DNA from: Nocardia vulneris | Lineage (GTDB): Bacteria > Actinomycetota > Actinomycetes > Mycobacteriales > Mycobacteriaceae | Assembly (NCBI RefSeq): GCF_001613425.1 | Contig: NZ_BDCI01000031.1 | Span: 32,136-96,135 of the forward strand | Direction of reading: 5' to 3' | DNA: 64,000 nucleotides | In this document: piece after piece, positions 42,077 through 51,131 of the stretch | Layout of the letters: the number at the start of each line of letters is the position of its first letter | Position numbering within the stretch: position 1 is the stretch's first letter | Translations under genes and position numbers: made by a program | Notes under the pieces: generated by a model | Seen by the model: only the letters and a program-made list of their open reading frames with translations | What the model was told of the DNA's origin: nothing | The model's database searches: none

Positions 42077-42600
42077 GCCACGCGCGAATCCGCCTCCCGC
42101 GTAACAGATTTGCCTCCTACGCAGGAATTCATCGACGGATTCCTGCGCGGGACGCCAGTCTGTACGCACCAGTCACGACCGACCCGTCCAGTGTGCCTCT
42201 CACACACGGGATGCACCGACAAAGTCATACGCAATCGGCCACATTGCGCAGCACCCACGACCGACAGAGTCGGATTCGCCTCTCACGCAGGGCATCGCCG
42301 AGAAGTCGTCGACCTCGGTTCGGCTGTAACCCGCCCGTCCGGCTCAACCGTCACCCGTCCGACTACAACAGCGTCCGCATACCGCGCTGACCGAACCGGC
42401 CTGGTGCAGCGAAGACCAAGCAGCTGTGGCCCATCCACTGACCGCTTGCCGTACCAGCGAACCAACGCGGAACATCGCGTCGGGAGCGGAAGCGCCCAGA
42501 CACGCGCGGCGAGATCTTCTGCCGTGCAGAACATCCGATAGTGCCTGCAGGCTCACCCGGACGGCTTCGACTGCAATGGGTCGTGAAGATCTTGCATCAG
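42077..42600. other. Gene-free gap with imperfect ~80-base repeats
   Basis: No convincing coding sequence on either strand. Short similar blocks recur at about 80-base spacing: GCCTCCTACGCAGG near 42113, GCCTCTCACACACGGG near 42191 and GCCTCTCACGCAGGG near 42273, each followed by a GCATCG/GCACCG-like stretch. This looks like an old degenerate tandem repeat. Confidence 0.4.
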
Positions 42601-43194
42601 TCACGATGTCGGCCGCAGAACCTGCGTTACCTTCATTCGGTCGGCGTCGAAGTGCGCCGTGATTTCCCGGCCGTTGTAATCGATGATGCTGACCGTGCCG
42701 CGTCCGGTGAAGGACACGCGCTGCGGACATGGCTGACTTTCCGGTGCCTCCCACAGATCGGTCTGCCTGCTGAACAGGCCGCCGCGCTCCCGCAGCCGGA
42801 CGCCGCAGATGGTGTCGATCATGGCATCTGCGCGGTATCTGACCACCTCGTGGCGACCGTCCGGGCTCGCCGCGACGACCACGTGCCTGCTGTCGTTCGA
42901 ACCCGCGAGCGGCCACAACAGCAACGACAACAGCACCAGCGGCAGGAGGGGCAGCACCGACAGCGTCAGAACGACGGTGGGCACCAGCCAGTCCCGCGTG
43001 CGCCGCCACCCCATCCTCGATGCGAGGCAAACCAGTACCGCCGTCGCGATCCAGCACACCGGCGCAGCCCAAACGGGAAACGCCTGAAACCGATAGAAGC
43101 GATCCGACTGCTGGATCACCGGCACTGCCGCGAGATCGACAATCAACAGCGCAGCGACCGAGAGCACCCAGACAATCCGCCGTCGGCGCGACAC
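42601..43194 (-). CDS. Membrane protein of unknown function
   Basis: 197 aa from GTG 43194, which has AAAGGA four bases upstream; a TTG at 43260 would add 22 polar residues. Three TM segments: VWVLSVAALLIVDLAAVPVI, VWAAPVCWIATAVLVCLAS and PTVVLTLSVLPLLPLVLLSL, then an extracytoplasmic domain with two Cys (DTICGVRLRERGG; SQPCPQRVSFTGRGTVSII), probably disulfide-linked. No family recognised. Confidence 0.7.
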   Translation of the reverse strand: MSRRRRIVWVLSVAALLIVDLAAVPVIQQSDRFYRFQAFPVWAAPVCWIATAVLVCLASRMGWRRTRDWLVPTVVLTLSVLPLLPLVLLSLLLWPLAGSNDSRHVVVAASPDGRHEVVRYRADAMIDTICGVRLRERGGLFSRQTDLWEAPESQPCPQRVSFTGRGTVSIIDYNGREITAHFDADRMKVTQVLRPTS

Positions 43195-43469
43195 CCGATC
43201 CTTTGCGTGCCCTTGCCCACTCGGCGCGGGAATCGTCTCGTCGGTCGCCTGCTCTGCCAACGTTCAGCCCAACTCATTCGATCGACGTTCGGCTCCGGCA
43301 ACCGAAACCAGCGCCAGTCTACCGACGTCGTCCGCCGAGCCCGATCTCGTTGAGACGTCACCTATTTCGCAACATTGGCGGCGCGGGAGGTTTGGATATT
43401 GCGGTTCGGGCAATGCCCGAATCGTCCGATGTCGGCCCGCGGTTGCGGTTTTGCCCTGGTGTGGTGGTG

Positions 43470-44294
43470 ATGAGGAACTCGAATCAGGTCCATCACGCGG
43501 TGGCCGGGAGCGCGCCGTTCCAGTCGGCTGTGCGGGTGGGGCTGGTGGCGTATGGCGTAGTCCATCTCCTTGTGGCCTGGGTCTGCGTTCAGGTCGCGCT
43601 CGGTGACCTCGACGGCGGTGGCGTCGGGAAGGCGGACAAGACCGGCGCGCTGCAGCACTTCGCGGAGTACCCAGGCGGCGGGTTCGTGCTCTGGCTCATC
43701 GCCGGCGGGCTCGGCTTCGCCGTGCTGCGGCAGTTGCTGAAAACCTTCGCCGGCGCGCGGGACAGCCTGAAGGAGACGCTGCTTCGCGTGATGAACTTCG
43801 GCGAGGCAGTCCTGTTCGGCTACCTCGCCTACAGCGCGGCCAAGCTGGCGAACGGGGCGCCGGCCTCGTCGATGGACGAGGCGCAACTCGGTCTCGTCGG
43901 CAGCCTGCTCAGCCGGGAATGGGGCAAGCCGGTAGTGATCGGCATCGGGCTCGCCATCGTTGTCGCGGGCCTGTTCATCGCCCGCCACGGGTGGGCGAGG
44001 CGGTTCCATGAGGAGCAGGACTTCCGCAAAGTGAGCCGATCGATGGAACGGGTCGTGATCCGGCTCGGGCAAGTCGGTTACGCCGCGCTCGGTGGGGTGT
44101 ATGCCGGCGCCGGCATACTCGTCGTCGTGGCCGCAGTGCAGAGCCAGCCGCAGAAGGCGACCGGACTGGACGTGGCGCTCAAGACCCTGGCGGTCCAGCC
44201 GTACGGCACCGTGCTGCTGCTCATCGTCGCGATCGGCCTGGCCACGTTCGCGATCTTCACCTTTTTCGACGCCCGGTTCCGCAAGATCCACTAG
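43470..44294 (+). CDS. DUF1206 membrane protein
   Basis: 274 aa. Three copies of a two-TM DUF1206 unit: RVGLVAYGVVHLLVAWVCVQ, MNFGEAVLFGYLAYSAAKLA and RLGQVGYAALGGVYAGAGIL, each with the small-residue G-x-x-A/G-Y-G-x-x-x motif. Function of the family is unknown; it is widespread in actinomycetes. ATG 43470 follows three GTG codons in frame, any of which could also initiate. Confidence 0.85.
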   Translation: MRNSNQVHHAVAGSAPFQSAVRVGLVAYGVVHLLVAWVCVQVALGDLDGGGVGKADKTGALQHFAEYPGGGFVLWLIAGGLGFAVLRQLLKTFAGARDSLKETLLRVMNFGEAVLFGYLAYSAAKLANGAPASSMDEAQLGLVGSLLSREWGKPVVIGIGLAIVVAGLFIARHGWARRFHEEQDFRKVSRSMERVVIRLGQVGYAALGGVYAGAGILVVVAAVQSQPQKATGLDVALKTLAVQPYGTVLLLIVAIGLATFAIFTFFDARFRKIH

Positions 44295-44617
44295 GTTCGC
44301 CTGCCACCCCGATATCGACTGCACGGTCTTCCGTCCGCGCCATCGCCCGGCGGCGTGCCATGGCGGCGCAAGGGCAAAACGCCGCGTGGGACCTCAGGTT
44401 TCGTCTCCGATATCGGGTTCACCCGGAACGCAACATCGGCCGAAATCGACCGAGGACACACGCAGCAGGCCGAACTGCGCGCTACAGCCACCAGGACTGG
44501 CCGCGCCAGATTCGCTTACCGCACAGAGCATTGCCTTCCGCGCACGTATTCGCCGATGACGTCGTACGCAGCGCACCGATACTCGTGCGGCCACGATGCG
44601 TCGGGGCCAGATCGCAG

Positions 44618-44653
44618 GAACGGCGCACCCGGATCGCCCGGGGTGCGCCGTTC
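44618..44653 (-). terminator. Perfect 13-bp hairpin terminator
   Basis: GAACGGCGCACCC (44618-44630) and GGGTGCGCCGTTC (44641-44653) pair perfectly with a 10-base loop. It lies 11 bases beyond the stop of the small secreted-protein gene at 44665. The rest of the gap 44295-44617 shows no gene. Confidence 0.75.
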
Positions 44654-44664
44654 GTTGTGCGGAC

Positions 44665-44916
44665 TCAGTAGTTGGAGATCCAGAGGTCGTACCGTCCGTT
44701 GCCGTCGTTCCGCGCGACGCACTCGGCCGGCTTCCCCCGCTCGTCCTTGTTCTTCAAGCAATACGACAGTTTGACGTTCGAATCGCCAGGCACACAGACC
44801 CAGTTCCAATGCGGCGCGTTCGACGAACAACCGTTCTGCGCGCTCGCCTGCCCGCCCAGCACGATCGCCGACGCAGCGATCGCCATCGCGGCGGCGACCC
44901 CGATTCGAGTGATCAT
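44665..44916 (-). CDS. Small secreted four-cysteine protein
   Basis: 83 aa from ATG 44916, with GGGAGGAC upstream. Signal peptide ITRIGVAAAMAIAASAIVLG with a cleavage site near GQASAQN. The mature part has four Cys: NGCSSNAPHWNWVCVPGD, KLSYCLKNKD and PAECVARND, likely two disulfides, and ends in DLWISNY. Family not recognised; the size suggests a small exported protein such as an inhibitor or surface-active peptide. Confidence 0.8.
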   Translation of the reverse strand: MITRIGVAAAMAIAASAIVLGGQASAQNGCSSNAPHWNWVCVPGDSNVKLSYCLKNKDERGKPAECVARNDGNGRYDLWISNY

Positions 44917-45179
44917 GAAATGTCCTCCCCAGGTGAAATCCGTTGGATGACAACACGTTATCGCCTGCATCAGGGTGAAACACGGTGCTCATCGATGAGG
45001 GCACGAAGTTGGCAGCACGTCACCGCTGCCAGAACGCGACCGGGAGCAGAACGTCACGAAGTTGGCAGCACGACGCGTCGACGCCACACCCGAGCAGGAC
45101 TTCATCCCAACGGCCCATCCCCCGGACCCATCCGCGCCTTCGCGGAGGGGCAACCAGGCGACTCACGTCTTGGTCAACC

Positions 45180-45240
45180 GATCACCAGGCAATGGTGGCG
45201 GCATCGGCCGAGAGCCCCCCGCCACCATTACCTGGTGATC
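45180..45240. repeat. Palindromic element, copy 1
   Basis: Arms 45180-45201 and 45219-45240 are 22 bases each and pair with one mismatch (left arm begins GATCACCAGGCAATGG). Loop of 17 bases, CATCGGCCGAGAGCCCC. Arms and loop recur at 56728-56788 with 15 of 17 loop bases identical, so this is a dispersed family rather than a chance hairpin. Confidence 0.8.
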
Positions 45241-45305
45241 AACCGTCCAGCTCGAGCTGAGCACACGAAAGCACGACCGCCGGCTTCGACCGGTCCTCGA
45301 CGGCG

Positions 45306-45387
45306 GTCGCGTCGGCCGGGCCGAGGTCGTGTCGGCCGGTGCCGAGATCACATCGGCCGGTGCTGAGGTCGTGTCGGCCGGGCCGCG
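45306..45387. repeat. About four 21-bp tandem repeats
   Basis: Units of the form GTCGTGTCGGCCGGTGCCGAG repeat four times with small changes (20, 21, 21 and 20 bases). The core TCGGCCGG is itself palindromic. Confidence 0.75.
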
Positions 45388-45546
45388 CGAACCAGGTCAC
45401 CTTCTCGATACGGAGCGTCTGCTCACCCGGACCCACTCACCATGCCAGCTCGGCAGACCGTCTCGGTCGATCCGCAGACCCCGACGCCGCATCGTCCGGA
45501 GCCACGGCCGCACTGGTGGCGCGCCGGGAGCGGGTGCCGCATAGAG

Positions 45547-45723
45547 CGATCACCGCGGACCACACGTCACGCCGCGCGACAGATCAACCCGGACAACACT
45601 TCCGACCACAACGACTCGCGCTACGCGTGCCGAACGCTTGCGTCGGCCGATCACTGCGGACAACACATCACCCCGCGCGACAGATCAACGCGGACAACAC
45701 CTCCGACCACAACGACTCGCGCT
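45547..45723. repeat. Direct repeat of ~76 bases at 101-base period
   Basis: Copies at 45547-45622 and 45648-45723 share CGATCAC, then CGCGCGACAGATCAAC and GACCACAACGACTCGCGCT with few changes. The linker CGTGCCGAACGCTTGCGTCG recurs before a third partial copy at 45869-45901. The period is not a multiple of three, so this is not a coding repeat. Confidence 0.75.
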
Positions 45724-45926
45724 GCGCCACGGCGGCGCGGCCGCCGCCGTGCTGGTCGCGCTGCTGTTCACGCGCTCGCTCTCGGCCGCGCAGGGTGCTG
45801 CGGCATCTACTCGCGGCCGCGGTGGTGCTCACGGTCGGCGCCGCGACATTGTGGCTGCTGCGTAATCCGCGTGCCGGACGCTTGCGTCGGCCGATCACCG
45901 CACCTTCTCGATGCCGACCGGAAACT

Positions 45927-46394
45927 TCAGACGCCCGTACTCACCGGTGTCGGCTCGGCGGACCCTTTCGCGGACCGGCGATCGGCCAGCCCGCGTCCGA
46001 TCCCGACGCCGATCAGGGCGGGGATGAAGACCAGCAGGACGATGAATGCCGCGCCGGCGGTGAGTTCGAAGAGCAGACCGTTGTCGCCGAGGTCGAATTT
46101 CGGCAGCCAGTCGAGGATCCAGGCGCTCAGTCCGCTGCCGAGGCCGGCTGCGACCGCGGCCTTCAACCACAGCAGGGTCAGGTCGGTGCCGTACTCGGGG
46201 TTGGGGTTGGCCGTGCGATCTTTGCGTCCGTCCAGGAAGCCCCAGTACACGATGGCCGCCAGCAGAACGATCAGGCTGAGCGCCCGCATCCAGACCCCGT
46301 GGGTCGGCCAGTACACCATCGCGAACCCGAGCACCGCGCGCAGGAAGACGACCAGCGCGCCGAGCACGATCGCCCGCAACACCCAAGCATTCAT
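45927..46394 (-). CDS. Four-TM membrane protein (B-4DMT transporter-like)
   Basis: 155 aa from ATG 46394 (MNAWVLRAIVLG); ATG 46406 is an alternative. Four TM helices: IVLGALVVFLRAVLGFAMVY, LSLIVLLAAIVYWGFLDG, LWLKAAVAAGLGSGLSAWIL and GAAFIVLLVFIPALIGVGIG, with a short cytosolic loop RKDRTANPNPEYGTDL. This matches the small actinobacterial proteins catalogued as B-4DMT family transporters, whose substrate is unknown. Confidence 0.7.
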   Translation of the reverse strand: MNAWVLRAIVLGALVVFLRAVLGFAMVYWPTHGVWMRALSLIVLLAAIVYWGFLDGRKDRTANPNPEYGTDLTLLWLKAAVAAGLGSGLSAWILDWLPKFDLGDNGLLFELTAGAAFIVLLVFIPALIGVGIGRGLADRRSAKGSAEPTPVSTGV

Positions 46395-46442
46395 GCGCAC
46401 CACCATAACCCCACGTCCCGCCGAACCAAACTAGAACCGGTA

Positions 46443-47696
46443 TCAGTTTTCTGGCGGGTCGGTCGCGCCGAGGCGGCGCATTCGGTCGTTGAGGTAGCGC
46501 TGCTCGGGCACGCTGACGGTCAGTCGCGCCGCCTGCCGATAACTTTCCAGGGCCGCGCGCTCGTCACCGCTCATTTCGAGCAGGTGCGCGCGCACCGCGT
46601 GGGTCCGATGGTGACGGCGCATGGACGGGTCGTCGAGCAACGGCGTGATCAGCGCCAGACCCTGGTCCGGACCGAACGCCATACCGACGGCCACCGCGCG
46701 GTTCAGTGTGACGATCGGACCGGGCGCGACCTGGTCGAGCATGGCGTACAGGATGCTGATCTGCCGCCAGTCGGTACTCTTCCAGGTCGGCGCCTCCGCG
46801 TGCACCGCGGCGATCGCGGCCTGCAACTGGAACCGTCCGACGTGACCGCGCGGCAGCACCCGCTCCAAAATGCCGACGCCCTCCGCGATCAAGGCCCGGT
46901 CCCAGCGGGAACGGTCCTGCTCGGCGAGCGGAACCAGATTGCCGCCGTCGGTCCGGGCCGCCACGCGCGCGTGCGTGAGCAGCATCAACGCGAGCGCCCC
47001 CGCGACCTCGTCGTGTTCCGGTATGGCGGCGTGCAGCTGCCGGGTGAGGCGAATCGCCTCGTCGGTCAGGCTCGAATCCACCAGTGCGCCACCGGCCGAA
47101 CGCGTATGCCCCTCGGTGAACAGCAGGTGGCACACGTCCAGTACCGACGCGATGCGCGCGGGCAGCTCCGCCGCGCCGGGGAGTTCGAACACCGCGCCGG
47201 CTCCCCGCAGCGTCGACCGTGCTCGCGAGAGCCGTTGCGCCATGGTGCGTTCCGGCACCAGGTAGGCGGCCGCGAGCTGACCGGTGCCGAGGCCGCACAC
47301 CGCGTGCAAGGTCAACGCGACCTGCGAGGGTCTGCTCAGGCTCGGATGGCAGCAGAGCAGCAACAAGCGCATCGTGTCGTCTTCGTCGCCGATCCGCGCC
47401 TGATCGGCCGACGGCGCGACGTGCGCGTCCCCCGGCTGTGCGACGGCCACCGCCGTTTCCCGCCCGGCCCGCGCCTCGTCGGCCCGCACCCGATCGATCA
47501 ACCGCCGGGACGCGACCCGGATCAGCCAGCCGCGCGGATTGTCCGGCATTCCGTCACGTTCCCACTGCACCGCGGCCGCCTCGGCCGCCTCTTGGGCGGC
47601 GTCCTCGCAGTCACCGAGATCACCGTGCCTGCGCAGCAGAGCGGCGAGGACGTAGGGCGACTCGCGCCGCCACACGTCCGCCACCCGCACGCTCAT
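46443..47696 (-). CDS. ECF sigma factor with long C-terminal domain (ECF42-like)
   Basis: 417 aa. Sigma-70 region 2 (ADVWRRESPYVLAALLRRHG, with DCEDAAQEAAEAAAVQWERD and NPRGWLIRVASRRLIDRVRA) and region 4 (VALTLHAVCGLGTGQLAAAY, LVPERTMAQRLSRARSTLR), then a C-terminal TPR-like extension of about 230 residues (LNRAVAVGMAFGPDQGLALI; RAHLLEMSGDERAALESYRQ). This is the ECF42 layout, in which no anti-sigma factor is encoded and the partner is a DGPF/YCII protein, found here immediately upstream with an ATGA overlap. Region 4 and the extension are complete. Confidence 0.88.
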   Translation of the reverse strand: MSVRVADVWRRESPYVLAALLRRHGDLGDCEDAAQEAAEAAAVQWERDGMPDNPRGWLIRVASRRLIDRVRADEARAGRETAVAVAQPGDAHVAPSADQARIGDEDDTMRLLLLCCHPSLSRPSQVALTLHAVCGLGTGQLAAAYLVPERTMAQRLSRARSTLRGAGAVFELPGAAELPARIASVLDVCHLLFTEGHTRSAGGALVDSSLTDEAIRLTRQLHAAIPEHDEVAGALALMLLTHARVAARTDGGNLVPLAEQDRSRWDRALIAEGVGILERVLPRGHVGRFQLQAAIAAVHAEAPTWKSTDWRQISILYAMLDQVAPGPIVTLNRAVAVGMAFGPDQGLALITPLLDDPSMRRHHRTHAVRAHLLEMSGDERAALESYRQAARLTVSVPEQRYLNDRMRRLGATDPPEN

Positions 47697-48085
47697 TCGG
47701 TGTCGCTGCCCGGCCACATCATGGGTCGCAACTCGATCGTCTCGCCCGGTCCGGCGAACTGCGCGGCGATCTCCTCGGCCCGGGCCTGGCTCTCCACGTC
47801 GATCAGGAAGAACCCGGCCAGGTGCTCTTTGGCTTCCGAGTACGGTCCGTCGGTGGCCAGCGGCGCCCCGTCACCCCACCGGTACAACCGCGACGACTCG
47901 GGCGCACCCAGCGCCTCCCCGCCGATCAGTTCCCCCTTCTCCTGCATCTCGCCGAGCAACTTCTCGAAGTCCGAACCCCACCGATCCCGCTCCTGCTGCG
48001 TCATCGACTGGTACTCGGGCAGGTAATCACTCGTCGGATGCCCCCACGGCTGCGGGTTGGAGTGAATCATCACCACGTACTTCAT
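47693..48085 (-). CDS. DGPF/YCII-family partner of the ECF sigma factor
   Basis: 130 aa from ATG 48085 (GGAG five bases upstream; a GTG one codon earlier also exists). MKYVVMIHSNPQPWG leads to the family hallmark in LATDGPYSEAKEHLAGFFLI (D-G-P-F-x-E-x-K-E, here with Y for F) and ends SQARAEEIAAQFAGPGETIE. Such proteins accompany ECF42 sigma factors and are also main members of their regulons. First gene of the two-gene unit. Confidence 0.88.
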   Translation of the reverse strand: MKYVVMIHSNPQPWGHPTSDYLPEYQSMTQQERDRWGSDFEKLLGEMQEKGELIGGEALGAPESSRLYRWGDGAPLATDGPYSEAKEHLAGFFLIDVESQARAEEIAAQFAGPGETIELRPMMWPGSDTE

Positions 48086-48161
48086 CACGACTCCTTCGAC
48101 ATCGTGGATGCGTCCTGCTGACCCATCCTCACCCCGAACGTCGGAGCCGAGAGCGTGCTGT

Positions 48162-48980
48162 CTACACGGCCGGGTCTGCCAATGCCGCGGCCATCTCCGC
48201 GCGCGGGGCCGGACGGCCGGTGAACTGCTCGACCTGCCCGTAGGCCTGGTTCAGAAGCATCTGCAATCCGCTGACCACCGTGTGCCCGGCCCGGGCCACC
48301 GCCTCGGCGAGCGGCGTCGGCCACGGGTTGTAGATCGCGTCGAGCACCACGGGCGCGGTCGCGACCGCTTCGGCCACCTGGGCGGCGGCTTCGGCCGGAA
48401 TCGTGCTCACCACAACGCCCGCGCGCTCGCACAGGCCGATGAGAGCGGCCGGATCGAACGCGGTCACCGCCGCGTTCATGCCGAGCCGTTCCGCGAGATC
48501 CAGTGCGCTGCTTGCCCGTCCGGCGTCGCGGGCGATCACCGTGACGGTCTTCGCGCCGAGTTCGGACAGTGCGAGCAGCGCGGGCCGCGCGGTGCCACCG
48601 GCCCCGAGCACCACCGCCTCGTCCAGGTCGACCACCCCGCCGCCGCGCAGCGCGCCGAGCACGCCGTCCACGTCGGTGCAGTCGGCCCGCCAACCGCCGT
48701 CGTGCCGGACGAGCGTGTTGGCCGAACCGACCAGCACCGCCCGCTCGGTGCGCTCATCGGCCCGCGCGAGCGCGGCCTCCTTGCCCGGCATGGTCACCGA
48801 CAGCCCGACCCATTCGGGGCCGAGCCCGTCGACCAGTCCGGGCAGCTGCTCGGCCGTGCACTCGATGCGCTCGTAGCTCCAGTCGAGTCCGAGCGCGCGG
48901 TACGCGGCCAGGTGCAGGTGCGGCGAGCGGGAGTGCGCGATGGGCTTGCCGAGCACCGCCGCTTTGCGTTCAACGGCCAC
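48162..48980 (-). CDS. aroE: Shikimate dehydrogenase
   Basis: 272 aa, GTG start at 48980, overlapping mltG by 11 bases. Shikimate-binding S-x-S in PIAHSRSPHLHLAAY, catalytic Lys in SVTMPGKEAALAR, Asp in DCTDVDGVLGAL, NADP-binding Rossmann loop VVLGAGGTARPALLALSEL and C-terminal GLQMLLNQAYGQVEQFTG. It reduces 3-dehydroshikimate. It is separated from aroC-aroK-aroB by about 6 kb of other genes. Confidence 0.93.
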   Translation of the reverse strand: MAVERKAAVLGKPIAHSRSPHLHLAAYRALGLDWSYERIECTAEQLPGLVDGLGPEWVGLSVTMPGKEAALARADERTERAVLVGSANTLVRHDGGWRADCTDVDGVLGALRGGGVVDLDEAVVLGAGGTARPALLALSELGAKTVTVIARDAGRASSALDLAERLGMNAAVTAFDPAALIGLCERAGVVVSTIPAEAAAQVAEAVATAPVVLDAIYNPWPTPLAEAVARAGHTVVSGLQMLLNQAYGQVEQFTGRPAPRAEMAAALADPAV

Positions 48981-50517
48981 TGTCGAGGATTCCGCTCGCC
49001 TGGGCCTGCTGGATGTAGCGCTGGTGCTGCTTGTAGTCGTCGGTGAACAGGGTGGTGCCCTGCTTGTCGACGGTCACGAAGTACAGCCACGGGCCCACTT
49101 CCGGATTCTCCATGGCGCGCAACGCGTTCAGCGAGGGCGCCGAGATCGGCGTCGCGGGCAGACCGGTCTTCGCGTAGGTGTTCCACGGGGTTTCCGCGGC
49201 CCGGTCAGCGTCGGTGGTCTGCACCTCGGTGCGGTCCAGTGCATAGTTCACCGTCGAGTCGAACTGCAGCATCTGCGGCACCCGGAGCCGGTTCACGATC
49301 ACCCGCGCGACCTTGCCCATGTCCTGCGGCTTGGCCTCGCGTTCGACGAGCGACGCGGCGATCAGCGTCTGGTACGGCGTCAGCTTGGTCTCCCCGCCGG
49401 ACTGCAGCAGCCCGGTGGATTCGTAGCTCTTGGCACTCGCGGTGACGACCTGGCGGATCATCTGCTCCGGCGTGCCACTCGGATCGAAATCCAAAGTGCC
49501 CGCGGCGATCAAACCCTCCAGCTGCCTGGTGCGATCCGGGCAGTCCTTGACGCCCTGCGCGGCCCAGGACGGCACACCGAGCGCGGCCAGGTCGACGCTG
49601 GAACCCGCGGCCTCGAGTTGTTCATAGGTCGCGCACTTCTGGTTCGGGCCGATGCCGATGCAGCTGGCCTCGGCCATCATCCGATAGATGCCGTCGGTGC
49701 GCCGGTTGGTGCCGACCTCGAACTGGTCGTGCAGCAGCCGTCCCTCGGGGATCACCAGGTTCCCGACGCGGGCCTGTTTGCCGACCAGCGCCGCGACCGC
49801 CTGCACGGCCGGGCTGCGCGTCGGGATCGCGTAGTAGCCCGGCTGCACCGACTGCATATTCGAATTGCGCACGGCCGCTTCGATGAACGCGCCGGTGCTC
49901 GCGACGATGCCTTTCTCCTTCATGCTCGCCGCGATCTGCTGTGAGGTGTCGCCGTCGTGCACCTGCACCACCGCGATCGGACCGACCGGCCCGGCGAAAT
50001 CCTCGGGCGGGCCGAGCTTTTCGATCAGCTTCATGCCCGCGAACACCGCGGCGCCCGCGAACAGCACCACGAAGACGCCGGCGACCAGCCACATCGTCCG
50101 CCTGCGCCGCTTGCGTTCCTGCGCTTTGCGCGAGGCCGCGCGGGAGCGCTTGCCGCGCTGCGCGCTGCGCGAGCGGCGAGTGTTCTCCTCCGGCTCGTCG
50201 TCGTCCTCGTGCCGGGCCGCTTCCCGGCGACCGGCGCGCGTACGCTGCCCGGCCCGGCGCTCCGCGTCGGCACGAGGCCGCGCGCGGGGGCGCGGGGCGG
50301 GCTCGGGCGGGTCCATGTCGTCGGTGTAGCGCGGGATGACGGTGGTGTCGTCCTCGTAGTCGTCCCAGTCGTCCTGCTCTCGACCGACCACCCGGTTCGT
50401 TCTGGCGTGCGTGTCTCTGCTGTTCTGCCCACCCCAGGCTCGGTCGTCCCGCCGGTAACGCCGATCAGCTTCGCGCTGTCGGTACCGTTCCTCGGCCCGC
50501 GCCCATCGATCCGTCAT
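48970..50517 (-). CDS. mltG: Endolytic murein transglycosylase MltG
   Basis: 515 aa. Cytoplasmic N-terminus of about 140 residues, strongly charged (RRAGQRTRAGRREAARHEDD; KAQERKRRRR), one TM helix (MWLVAGVFVVLFAGAAVFAG), a LysM-like segment (AVVQVHDGDTSQQIAASMKE) and the YceG catalytic domain with the active Glu in LIAASLVEREAKPQDMGKVA. It cuts nascent glycan strands and sets their length. The long basic-acidic cytosolic tail is an actinobacterial feature and may contact division proteins. Start ATGA overlaps the ruvX stop. Confidence 0.93.
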   Translation of the reverse strand: MTDRWARAEERYRQREADRRYRRDDRAWGGQNSRDTHARTNRVVGREQDDWDDYEDDTTVIPRYTDDMDPPEPAPRPRARPRADAERRAGQRTRAGRREAARHEDDDEPEENTRRSRSAQRGKRSRAASRKAQERKRRRRTMWLVAGVFVVLFAGAAVFAGMKLIEKLGPPEDFAGPVGPIAVVQVHDGDTSQQIAASMKEKGIVASTGAFIEAAVRNSNMQSVQPGYYAIPTRSPAVQAVAALVGKQARVGNLVIPEGRLLHDQFEVGTNRRTDGIYRMMAEASCIGIGPNQKCATYEQLEAAGSSVDLAALGVPSWAAQGVKDCPDRTRQLEGLIAAGTLDFDPSGTPEQMIRQVVTASAKSYESTGLLQSGGETKLTPYQTLIAASLVEREAKPQDMGKVARVIVNRLRVPQMLQFDSTVNYALDRTEVQTTDADRAAETPWNTYAKTGLPATPISAPSLNALRAMENPEVGPWLYFVTVDKQGTTLFTDDYKQHQRYIQQAQASGILDSGR

Positions 50518-51131
50518 GCATCGTCCTCCGACGACGCAGGAGCGGACCCTGCGGCGTGCCCGACAGCCTCAGGACGCACCGCTTCACCCGACCTCAACAC
50601 CGCACTCCGTTCGTCCAACCATCCTTGCAGGATCGAGACGGCCGCCGCCTGATCGATCACCTGCCGCTGGCCACGCGCGCGAACTCCACTGTCCCGCAAT
50701 GCACGTGCAGCTGACACCGTAGTCAAACGTTCGTCGGAAAGCCGTATAGGCACCGGCGACACGGCGGCCCGCAATTGCTCCGCGAATGCGGTGGCAATGG
50801 TAGCGGCACTGCCCTTCTCCCCGCGCAATGTTCGCGGGAGCCCGACGATCACCTCGACCGCCTCGTACTCCCGCACAATTTCAGCAATTCTGGAAATATC
50901 GCTTCCGGGCCCGCCGGGCTTGCCGCCGCGCGCGTTCGGCTTGGCGCGCGGCACGGTCTCCACCGGCGTGGCGAGGATGCCGTCCGGGTCACTGGAGGCG
51001 ACACCGATGCGGACACTGCCGACATCGATGGCGATCCGCCTGCCGCGCCCGGGATCGGTGTCCGGATGGGGCCGGTCGGCGTCGGTGCCCGCCGCCCGGC
51101 CGCCCCCTGCGGAATCGCTCGGCGATGCCAT
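50514..51131 (-). CDS. ruvX: RuvX/YqgF Holliday-junction resolvase-like nuclease
   Basis: 205 aa from ATG 51131 (TGATG overlap with the alaS stop; a GTG one codon earlier is possible). RNase H-like fold: RRIAIDVGSVRIGVASSDPD (first Asp), EAVEVIVGLPRTLRGEKGSA (Glu region) and RLSDERLTTVSAARALRDSG with a later Asp in RQVIDQAAAVSILQGWLDER. YqgF proteins act in 16S rRNA maturation and possibly recombination. Pro/Asp-rich 30-residue N-terminal extension and a C-terminal tail of low complexity. Confidence 0.92.
   Translation of the reverse strand: MASPSDSAGGGRAAGTDADRPHPDTDPGRGRRIAIDVGSVRIGVASSDPDGILATPVETVPRAKPNARGGKPGGPGSDISRIAEIVREYEAVEVIVGLPRTLRGEKGSAATIATAFAEQLRAAVSPVPIRLSDERLTTVSAARALRDSGVRARGQRQVIDQAAAVSILQGWLDERSAVLRSGEAVRPEAVGHAAGSAPASSEDDA

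Larger units (their letters stand above)
44917..45926. other. One-kilobase repeat-rich intergenic region
   Basis: No intact gene. It contains a 22-bp-arm palindrome (45180-45240), a 21-bp tandem array (45306-45387) and a direct repeat with 101-base period (45547-45723) with a third partial copy at about 45869-45901. Around 45720-45880 hydrophobic codons appear in two different frames (GAAAAVLVALLFTRS; LLAAAVVLTVGAATLWLLRN), perhaps a broken membrane-protein gene. Confidence 0.6.

Noticed and set aside
42283..42534. 83-residue minus-strand frame in the gap after aroB
   Set aside because: No ribosome binding site of note, no recognised family, composition not distinct from other frames.
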